NCBI GenBank assembly: GCA_000531095.1
Contig: HG799472.1
Location: 44,126 to 108,125, forward strand
Reading direction: 5' to 3'
DNA from: Gemmata massiliana
GTDB lineage: Bacteria > Planctomycetota > Planctomycetia > Gemmatales > Gemmataceae
Length of the DNA: 64,000 nucleotides
Positions 42,680 through 50,900 of the stretch are shown here, one piece after another. The translations under genes were made by a program, and so were the position numbers. The notes beneath the pieces are model-generated. The model was not told where the DNA came from, did not search any database, and saw only the letters and a list, made by a program, of their open reading frames with translations. The number at the start of each line of letters is the position of its first letter. Within the stretch, counting starts at the first letter, position 1.

Positions 42680-44245
42680 GTGCGCGTGTTGTCGTTCTCG
42701 CGGTTCGCAACTTGGTTTCGCGCCACTCACACCGCGAACCCGCGCGGGTCGCGGATCGCGTTCCTGGCGGTGCTGACCGCGATCGTACTGCTGATGAGCG
42801 TCAAGTATGCGGTCAAGATCGCCAAGCCGGGCGACTCCGGCCAGCAGAGCCGGTCCGCGTTCCTGCGCTGGCGACAGATGGTGAACGGAGTGTTCGCCGG
42901 CGAAAACATTTACGTCGGTGTGAACGAGTACCCCAACCCGCCGATCATGGCGGTGCTGTTGCGCCCGTTCACCGCGCTCCCGCCGACCGTCGGCGCCCTC
43001 ACGTGGTTCTACACGAAGGTGCTGCTCGCGGTGCTGTCTGCGGTGTGGGCGTTCCGACTCTGTCGGGGGCAACCTAACCTCTCGGTTTCCTCCGAAGAGA
43101 GGGGGAAAGACCAAAGACAACCTACCCCCGTCCCCCTCCCTAAAGGAAGGGGGAGCTGGCGCGCGAAGTCTCAGAGATTGGGACCACGCGCCGCGACCGT
43201 TCATTCTCCCCCTTCCCTTCAGGGAGGGGGACGGGGGGTAGGTTCTTCCCAGAACGCTGGAGGTTTCGCCCTCGATCTCGCGCGTGCGGTCGCGATCATG
43301 TTGTGCCTGCCGCCGTTACTCGGTGATCTGTCGCACAACAACGTGAATATTTTCATTCTCTTCTTAGTTATGGGGTGCCTGGAAGCGTTCCGGCGCCGGC
43401 TCGATACGCTCGCGGGGCTGACACTCGCCCTTGCGATCGCCTGCAAAGTGACGCCGGCGCTGTTCGTCGCGTATTTCGCGTGGAAACGGTGCTGGCGCGT
43501 ACTCGGCGCAACGTTCGTCGGCCTGGCGCTCTGGCTCGCGGTCGTTCCCGGACTCACCTTCGGTTGGAACCACAACCGCGAGTTGATGGAGGGCTGGTAC
43601 GCGCTCATGGTCGAGCGGCCGCTTCTGAAGGGCGAAATCACGACCGAGCACCCGAACCAAGCAGTAACCGGTTTCGTGTACCGGCTTTTCACCTACAGCC
43701 CGTCGTACATCGTGTACCCGGACAACATCCCGACGCCGGCCGAGTACCACAACCTCACGGACATCGGGCGCCCGGCCGCGTGGGTCATTGTGAAGGCGCT
43801 CACGGCGTGCTTCGCGCTCGCGGTCGTGTTCTTGTGCCGCTGGCCGGTTCGTGGGCCGAACGATGCGCGGCAGGGGTGGCGGTTCGCCACAGAATGCGGG
43901 CTAATTTGCTTGGGGATGCTGCTTTTCAGTGAGCGCACCTGGAAGCACCACGCCGTTGTGCTGCTATTGCCACTGGCGGCACTCACTTATGCCGTTGCGG
44001 TCGTGGAACTCCCGCGGCGCGTTCGGGCGTTTCTCATTGGGGTACTGGTCGCGTCGTTTGTGTTGATGGCCGGGCCGGGAATGCTCGCGGGCCGGGCCGC
44101 GGACCTTGCAATGGTGTACGGCACACACACTATCGCGTTCGTCCTTCAGACTTTAGCTCTGGGCACGCTCCTTGCGTGCCGGTCGGGACGTGTGAATGAC
44201 GTGTGCGGGTCGCGCAGTGCCGCGCGTGAAACGATTCCTATTTGA
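42680..44245 (+). CDS. DUF2029/GT87-like membrane glycosyltransferase with inserted element
   Basis: The 521-residue product is a polytopic GT-C-type mannosyltransferase-like protein. It has an N-terminal helix (AFLAVLTAIVLLMSVKYAVK), then QMVNGVFAGENIYVGVNEYPNPPIMAVLLRPF, and about ten helices up to the C-terminus. The motif DLSHNNVNIFILFLVMG is typical of DUF2029. Between residues about 130 and 193 (QPNLSVSSEERGKD...VGSSQNA) it reads in frame through a palindromic element, adding about 63 residues that relatives should lack. The GTG at 42680 is chosen because AGGAGG sits eight bases upstream; the ATG-less start at 42629 is not supported. It probably acts with the preceding glycosyltransferase on a lipid-linked glycan. 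Confidence 0.78.
   Translation: MRVLSFSRFATWFRATHTANPRGSRIAFLAVLTAIVLLMSVKYAVKIAKPGDSGQQSRSAFLRWRQMVNGVFAGENIYVGVNEYPNPPIMAVLLRPFTALPPTVGALTWFYTKVLLAVLSAVWAFRLCRGQPNLSVSSEERGKDQRQPTPVPLPKGRGSWRAKSQRLGPRAATVHSPPSLQGGGRGVGSSQNAGGFALDLARAVAIMLCLPPLLGDLSHNNVNIFILFLVMGCLEAFRRRLDTLAGLTLALAIACKVTPALFVAYFAWKRCWRVLGATFVGLALWLAVVPGLTFGWNHNRELMEGWYALMVERPLLKGEITTEHPNQAVTGFVYRLFTYSPSYIVYPDNIPTPAEYHNLTDIGRPAAWVIVKALTACFALAVVFLCRWPVRGPNDARQGWRFATECGLICLGMLLFSERTWKHHAVVLLLPLAALTYAVAVVELPRRVRAFLIGVLVASFVLMAGPGMLAGRAADLAMVYGTHTIAFVLQTLALGTLLACRSGRVNDVCGSRSAARETIPI
43071..43244. repeat. Palindromic element inside coding sequence, copy 2
   Basis: Main arms 43119-43155 and 43206-43244 match copy 1 closely (AACCTACCCCCGTCCCCC and its complement). 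A half-element with AACCTAACCTCTCGG and its own small hairpin precedes at 43071-43109. The reading frame of the host gene stays open throughout. Confidence 0.85.
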
Positions 44246-44409
44246 TGGGGCGGAACGGCTGCGGGGTTTGGGTATACTGAGCGGAGATAGCCGCTTTCGC
44301 TCTGGTGGTGAATTCCTCGTCGCCCGCCCTTTCGCGTGGTTCTCGCGTGCGGGTGTGGGGATGAGAGCGCATCAGCGAATAGCGTCACATTCCGCTCCGA
44401 GTACCACCA

Positions 44410-45006
44410 ATGCCGACACGCAACCGCCACCGGTCGCTCGCAGGCGCGTTCGCCCTCGCGGCGCTGGTGGCGGGAACGGTCACACTTTCTGCTCAGCCCC
44501 CGGGCGCGGAGCCTCTCAAGAAGCCGGCGGACACGTCCAAAACCGAAAAGAGCGACAAACCCGACAGCAAGGTCGAGAAGCCCGACGGTAAACCGCTCGC
44601 TGTGAAACTGCCCGACGGCACGTTTCTCTGGCTCGGTTCCGGTGAGGGCGAGCGCGTTACTCTTTCGCCGCAAGAGTACCAGAAACTCCTCGATCGCGTG
44701 GACCAGTTGAAGAAGGAACTGGCCGCGCGCAAACCGACCGCGCCGAGCGGGTGCGCCATTTCGCGGGCGCGTTGGAGAAAGCGCGGCGAAGCAAACTTGT
44801 TGCCGTACTCAAAACTCACGTACACGTTCCGCGCGAACTCAGGCGAACACCGCGATCGCGCTTGGCGGGCGCAAAGGCGTTTCTGGTTAGCGCTGCGCTC
44901 GACGGCTCGAAACTGCCCGTACTCGACACGGGTGACGACGGGTTCACGGTCCTCGTGGAGACTGCCGGCGATCACACGCTCGTGCTCGACACGGAAGCAC
45001 CCGTAA
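44410..45006 (+). CDS. N-terminal frame of a broken giant exported protein
   Basis: The ATG at 44410 starts a signal peptide (AGAFALAALVAGTVTLSAQ). A Lys/Asp-rich linker follows, then the segment VKLPDGTFLWLGSGEGERVTLSPQEYQKLLDRVDQLKKELAA, which ends in a coiled-coil-like helix. After about 44760 the meaning is lost (SRARWRKRGEANLLPY...). Reading with single extra bases removed from short homopolymers gives a smooth continuation into the frame at 44751. So this is the beginning of the protein described in the next entry, separated by a cluster of indels at 44757-44875. Family unknown. Confidence 0.65.
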   Translation: MPTRNRHRSLAGAFALAALVAGTVTLSAQPPGAEPLKKPADTSKTEKSDKPDSKVEKPDGKPLAVKLPDGTFLWLGSGEGERVTLSPQEYQKLLDRVDQLKKELAARKPTAPSGCAISRARWRKRGEANLLPYSKLTYTFRANSGEHRDRAWRAQRRFWLALRSTARNCPYSTRVTTGSRSSWRLPAITRSCSTRKHP

Positions 45007-47846
45007 CCGCGCGGGTGACGAAGGCCGAAATCGGTTTCGACCTGGGCCTCCCGCGCGCGCCGATCACGACCTTCGCGCTCGACCCGCCGGGCGGTGACGT
45101 GAAGCGCATCACTTTGGTCACCAAGACGCCGGACCAGATCCAACCGCGGCGCGCGACGGTGGACGTGAAACAACTCGCTGCGAAGGGCAGCGAAGCCGGT
45201 GTCGCGCTCGGCGCGGTGGAATCGCTCGAAGTGAGCTGGGAGCCGCCCGCGGCCGTCGCGCAACCGGTCGATCAGGTTCAGAACGCGGACATCGACGTGA
45301 CCGTGCTCCTCACCGACGGGTTCGTGGAGTCCACCGCCAAGATCAAGGTCCGGGGACCGGCCCGCGAGTGGAAACTGGTCGCCCCCGCTTCCGCGGACGT
45401 GAGCGTGGACCGCGCTGCGGTGGTGAGCGATACGGGACCGACACAACAACCCGTTGTGAGCAAGCCCGGTGATCCGAACAAGCCGGCCTGGAAGATCGAA
45501 TTGCCCAGTGGTTCAACAGCAGCCGACTGGATCATCACTGTCGTAGTGCGCCAGGCGCGGCCGAAGACCGGCACCACGAAAGCCCCCGCATCACCGATCG
45601 GCCCGTTCGCGGTGCTGGACGTGTTCAAACAGACCGGCACCGTGAACGTAAAGGCCGGACCGCACACGCGGTTCGTGTTCAAACACGGCCCGGATTTGCG
45701 ACGGGTCGAACTCCCGATCGCGCTCGACGATGACGTGAGCGCGGCGCTGTTCCGGCTCACGACCGGCCCCACGGGGGCGACGCCGGTTAACGCGCCGCTC
45801 CTCACCGTCGAGGCGTGGCCCGTCGAGGGCGCGGTTCGGGTGCGCCCCGTCTACAAGTTGGAGCTAACGGAAGCCAGTTGGAAGGTGCGCGCCGAGATCG
45901 CGGTGAAGCCGATCCGCACTGAGGTGGACGCGATCACAATCAACGTGCCCGCGGAGTGGCGCGGGCTGGAGTCCGAGTTCGACCCAGAGACCGTGCAGAG
46001 CGCGAGTCCGGGGAAGGTCGAAGGGGCGTGGGTACCGGTTACGGTGCGGCTCGCCAGCGCGACGAAACTGCCGTTCAACGTGGTGCTGGCCGGTACGATC
46101 GCCGTTCCGTCCGGTGGGCGCGAAGTGACGATCCCGTTTCCGCGCTACCCCAAAGCCGTAGAGCGCGACGCAGTGGTGACCGCGACGGTTTATGAGGGAA
46201 TGGAGGTGCGGGGTACGGGGCGCGGTTGGGAGGGCGACCAGCCGGCCGGGTGGAGTTCTCCGCTTACCGCCGTTGTGAGCGCCGACGGCAAAACTCCGAA
46301 GGCCGTTACTGCGGTAACCGGCAGATCGGAACTCGGGTTCGCACGGGTCGCGCTCAACTGGCAGCCGTACCGTCCCGATGTCGCGGTTACCACAAAAACC
46401 GACGTCACCGTGGGGGAGCGGCAAATCACGGTGAAGCAGGAGTTCCACCTTCGCTCCGGGGACGGCCTTCCCAAAGCCGTGCGGTTGCACGGTCCCGCGG
46501 AAGCGTTCGGGCTGAGAGCGACCCCGGCGCTCGACTCGGTTTCGCCGGGCGCGTGGACCTATTTGCCCCCGGACGCCAAAGAAGCCACGCTGAACGTGAG
46601 TTTCGCGCTCCCGCTGCCGACCCAGGACGGGCCGCTCACGTTGCCGATCGGCCTGTTCTGGCTCGCGGACGCGGCCCGCACCGAAACGAACGTGCGCGTG
46701 TGGGTGAACTCCGTGACCGGGCGCACGGTAAGTGCCGCGGCCCCCGGGTGGCGCGAACTCCCGACCGAGGCTTTACCCGAACGCGACACGCTCCCCGCGC
46801 TCACGCTCACTGCGTCCGCCGAACACTCACTCGCGCTGGAATTGCGCCGGGCGACTACGGAGTCGGCGGTTGCCGTATGGGTCGACCGCGCGCTTGTCGA
46901 AGCCGGAGCGACCGAAGACGGGGCCGTGAGCTACCGCGCGCGGTTCCGGCTCTCGCGCTGGCTCGCGCCTGCAATCGAAGTGTGGCTGCCAGGTGCGATC
47001 GGGCCGAACCCAACAGCCCGCATAGACGGCACAGGCGCGGCGCTGGTTCCGGCGGGCGAAGCGGACGGCGGGCGCCGGTTTCGCGTGAATTTGCCCGAAG
47101 TTTCGGGCGCGCGCGCGGTGGTTCTGGAGTTGCAGTACACCCTACCCGGCTCGCGGAGCGTACTTGGCGAAACGGCGTACCAGCCGCCGCGCATCTTCTC
47201 AGCCGCGCACTCCGGCCCGGTGCGGTGGCTCGTGACCGAAGCGGCCGGCTCCGCTCCGCTCCTCTTCAGCGACCGCGCCCGTCCGGAACTCCGGTGGCGC
47301 TGGCGCGGCCCCGTTCTCGCGCCCACGGCCGTACCCCGAGCCGATCTCGAGCGCTGGTTCAATTCGGGCGGCGAACCGGACGCGGTCGGCTTAACGCCCA
47401 CTCAGGAGGGCGAACCGCTCGCGGCCCGGCAAAACGCTCCAGGCACATTGCGCGTAGCCCGCGTGCCGTGGATCGCGCTGGTTATTGTGTCTTCGCTCGG
47501 CGTGTTCCTTGTAGCGGTTCTGTTGACGTGGTTGAACACGGTCGCGTCCGGTTTGGCCGTCGCGCTGCTCGGGGGCACGTTTGGTGTTGCGGCCGTGTTG
47601 TACCCGCAACCGGCGGCCCAGGTGGTTGCGGCCGGGCAGCCGGGATTGGTTGTGGCGCTGCTCGCTTTGAGTTTGCAGTTGGTTGTGCGCTGGGAGATTC
47701 GGCGCCGGGTGCGCAACCTGCCGGGCTTCACGCGGGCGGCTCCGGAACCGGCGACCGGAACGATCTCTCATGCCACACCCGCGGCATCGGTGCGGGTGCG
47801 CCCGGGAAGCACAGGAACACCGGCGCCGACGGGAAGTGGTTCTTAA
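44751..47846 (+). CDS. Main frame of a giant exported protein, unknown
   Basis: Meaningful sequence begins near 44870 (AKAFLVSAALDGSKLPVL) and runs to 47846, about 990 residues. It is beta-rich with many short strands and no recognisable enzyme motif. Near the C-terminus two or three transmembrane helices are visible (WIALVIVSSLGVFLVAVLLTW; VASGLAVALLGGTFGVAAV; GLVVALLALSLQLVV). A cytoplasmic basic tail follows them. With its N-terminal part at 44410 the protein would be about 1,140 residues, exported with a membrane anchor. It is 57 bases upstream of a second giant gene of similar style. Function unknown; an envelope-structural role is a guess. Confidence 0.7.
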   Translation: MRHFAGALEKARRSKLVAVLKTHVHVPRELRRTPRSRLAGAKAFLVSAALDGSKLPVLDTGDDGFTVLVETAGDHTLVLDTEAPVTARVTKAEIGFDLGLPRAPITTFALDPPGGDVKRITLVTKTPDQIQPRRATVDVKQLAAKGSEAGVALGAVESLEVSWEPPAAVAQPVDQVQNADIDVTVLLTDGFVESTAKIKVRGPAREWKLVAPASADVSVDRAAVVSDTGPTQQPVVSKPGDPNKPAWKIELPSGSTAADWIITVVVRQARPKTGTTKAPASPIGPFAVLDVFKQTGTVNVKAGPHTRFVFKHGPDLRRVELPIALDDDVSAALFRLTTGPTGATPVNAPLLTVEAWPVEGAVRVRPVYKLELTEASWKVRAEIAVKPIRTEVDAITINVPAEWRGLESEFDPETVQSASPGKVEGAWVPVTVRLASATKLPFNVVLAGTIAVPSGGREVTIPFPRYPKAVERDAVVTATVYEGMEVRGTGRGWEGDQPAGWSSPLTAVVSADGKTPKAVTAVTGRSELGFARVALNWQPYRPDVAVTTKTDVTVGERQITVKQEFHLRSGDGLPKAVRLHGPAEAFGLRATPALDSVSPGAWTYLPPDAKEATLNVSFALPLPTQDGPLTLPIGLFWLADAARTETNVRVWVNSVTGRTVSAAAPGWRELPTEALPERDTLPALTLTASAEHSLALELRRATTESAVAVWVDRALVEAGATEDGAVSYRARFRLSRWLAPAIEVWLPGAIGPNPTARIDGTGAALVPAGEADGGRRFRVNLPEVSGARAVVLELQYTLPGSRSVLGETAYQPPRIFSAAHSGPVRWLVTEAAGSAPLLFSDRARPELRWRWRGPVLAPTAVPRADLERWFNSGGEPDAVGLTPTQEGEPLAARQNAPGTLRVARVPWIALVIVSSLGVFLVAVLLTWLNTVASGLAVALLGGTFGVAAVLYPQPAAQVVAAGQPGLVVALLALSLQLVVRWEIRRRVRNLPGFTRAAPEPATGTISHATPAASVRVRPGSTGTPAPTGSGS

Positions 47847-47903
47847 ACGGCCGACCGCGACGAAGATCCGAGCTGACGATTCCAACCCCGGTGAACTAAC
47901 ACC

Positions 47904-50900
47904 ATGCCCCGTTCGGGCTGGCTATTTCTGGTGTGCGTGTGCGCGGCCGGTGCCGTGCTCGGGGCGGTTCCGCGTCCACCCGCGGAGGCGATCCTCCGCG
48001 GCGCGCTCGACATCATACCAGCCGATGATCCGTTCCCCATTCGGCGCGTGCGAGCTACGGACGATCGGCTGCCTCTCTTGCTCAAAGAACTCGAAGCCGG
48101 TCCCGTTGTGCAGATGCCGCGCCCGGAATTTGAGGCGCGTGTGCGAGCGGCCGGGCGCGCCAGCGCCCAGGTGAAACACGGCCCGCGCATTTTGGATGCG
48201 AACTTCACGGCCGAGCTGGACGGCGGTGATCTGACCGGCAGCGCCGAACTCGGCATTCTGAACGCGGGTGGGTCGGGCGCGCTTTTGCCGCTCGATCCGC
48301 TCAAACTGGCCGTGAGCGGCGCGAAATGGGCGCAGGGCGGCGACGCGGTGATGGCCGTTCTGTCGACGTCCCCGATTACGTCCGCGCCGTTCGTCTGGGT
48401 GAGTGGGGAGGGGCGCCGGGTTCTGCAATTCCGGTGGTCCCTGGCCGGTACAGCGGAACCCGGCGAGCGCCGGTTCGAGTTGCGCGTGCCGGCGTGCCCC
48501 ACCGCCGCACTCCAACTCGACCTGCCGGCCAATCAAGTCCCCACAACGTCCGCGGACGTGCTCCTCACCGGCCCGTTCGAGGTGCAGGGGAAACCGGACC
48601 GGCGTGCATGGAGTTTGCGATTCGGCGGGCGCTCGAAGCTCGAATTCGGCGTCCGCACGGGCGGCGCTCACTCCACAGTTGCGACCGCGGCGCTCGTTGC
48701 GAAATACGAACTGAATCCGGGGCAATTGTCGGCAGCATTCGAGTACGATCTGCGCCCCACGCGCGGGTCCGTGGGCGAATGGGTGTTTGTGGCCGATCCC
48801 GGTTTGCGCGTGACCGAAGTGGTCACGAACAACCGCGCCGGCTGGGTCGTGGACCCGCCCGCAACTCCCAACGGCCCGCGCCGCGTGCGCGTCAGCCTCC
48901 GGCAACCCGGTCCCGGCGGGAAAGTTCTCATCAACGCGGTCTCGCCGTTACCCGATCTCGCGCGCCCGCCGGATGCGCCGTTGCCGGTCGTGCGCCCGCT
49001 CGGTGCGGTGCTCGAAAGCGAGAGTGCGGAACTTCGCCTCGCGCCGGGTTTGAAGATCGATTCCTGGGCGCCCGGCGATTACCGCCTCGTCGACGCGGCC
49101 CTCTCTCCGACCGGTATGGCCGAGCAAGCGCGGGTGGTGTCGCTGGTGGGTACGTTACTCCCCGCAGGCGCGGACGAAGTGTTCCGGCGCATGCCGTCCG
49201 TTCGGACGAGTGCCCCGGACGTCGAATTCACCACACTTGAACGGCTCGAGTGGCAGCTCCGCGCGACCCACTCGATACTCGTTGCGCGCGTGCGCGTCCA
49301 CGTCGTGAGGGGACCACTGTTCCAGCTTACGGTGCGCCCACCGCCGGGTTTTACGCTCGATCGTAATTCGGCCGGGATCGATGATCTGGTCGCACACATC
49401 GACGCACCGACCCCCGCGGGGCAAGTGATCGAGCTGGCTCGACCGCTGCTTGCGTCACAATCTGCCGAACTCCGGCTCGAATTCCGCGGGGCGAGTGCGA
49501 AGCTTGGTGAGGCCGTTCCATTTCCGGCGTTCGCGATCGCCGGCGCGACCGAACGTGCCGGGTGGCTGAGCATCGTCGCTGATCCCGTTTGGTCCGTGCG
49601 TAGTGCCCCCGGTGCAGGTGCGACGCCGGCCGGATTGTGGGGCTGGTTCACGACGGATGCCCCTCGTGATGCGCGAGCCGTCTATTCGTTTCGTGCGAAA
49701 GAGCCGGACGGGTTCGTGACCCTCGCGCCGGCTCGTCCCAAAATCAGCGCGCAAGCCATTGTGTCTCTCGACGCACCAGGCACGCGATGGATCGCGACCA
49801 CGCGCCTCGCGCTCTCGGTGCAAAAGGGCGCACTTCCCACGCTCACTGTATTCGTTCCGGGGCCGCGCACGCCCGAGCGCTCGTGGAAACTGCTTGATTC
49901 ATCCAATTCGGTGACTGGTGCGACCGTTGTTTCACCCGAACTGCTGGAAATGGTTCCGTTGTTTGTGCCGGTCGATGTGCTCGCGGGCGCGGCGGGGGCA
50001 CGATCGCGCGGAGCGGTTGAAGGCACACTGTGGGTGCTGCAGCTGGCCCGCCCGCTCACCGAAACGGCTGTTCTCGAAACGACCGCGCCCGGTCCCGCAC
50101 TCGGTGACACCGCTGTTTCGATCCCGATTCCGCGCGTGCTCGGGGCGAGCCAAACAACGAAAGCGGATGTCGTTCCCGCGTTCAAAGACCGCGTGACAGT
50201 CGAAGTGACCGGGGACTCGGTCCGCGTGGGTGCGGTGTCGCGGGCTACGAGTAGCTCGTCTTCAGTGTCGGATGCGTACCTGTTGACGGCCGTGAGTGCT
50301 CCCGACGATGTGGTCGTCGCGTTTGGCGGAACGGTGCGTGATTCCTCTGGTGGGACACTTCCGATCGTGTTGCCGCCGGGCGCGGAAGTGCGCGGAGTGT
50401 GCGTTGGAGGTCGGTGGCTGAACCCGGCTGCGTTCGGTACGCACGGACCGGACGAGACATTGCACATTCCCGTTCTCGCAGGTTCGAGCGTGCATTTTGA
50501 AGTGAGGTACCGGCTGCCACCGACGACCGGGTGGCCGACGCGGTCTGTTACCAGCCCGGTGCCGACAGTGCCTGGCGACCCGCCCGTGCGCCGGTGGTGG
50601 AGCTTTGCGTCCGGTGTACTTCCCGGATGGCCCGCGTACCCGGGGGACGCGGTCATGGATTCTCCTCCGCTATTGGGCGGACCGCTCGTGAGCGACGGGC
50701 CGGAACTCGTGACCCGATCCGACGACGAGTGGGTGCGGGTCGGATCGGTGCGCGCGGCCGATGCGCTCGCTGTGAGCGCGGTCGCTCTGGTGAGTGCCCT
50801 CGGGTGGTTCGTGGCGCAGCGCCGGCGCCCACGCGGGGCGCTCGTGTTGGCGAGTGCCGTGGTTGGGGCGCTCGTGATTACGGAACTCGGCCCGCCGTGG

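Noticed and set aside
41012..43244. Palindromic elements considered as insertion sequences
   Set aside because: They are under 180 bases, code for no transposase, and I could not find target-site duplications.
46226..47899. 557-residue plus-strand frame overlapping the giant gene
   Set aside because: Arg-rich text without signal, helices or motif; the overlapping frame has membrane helices and continues from upstream.
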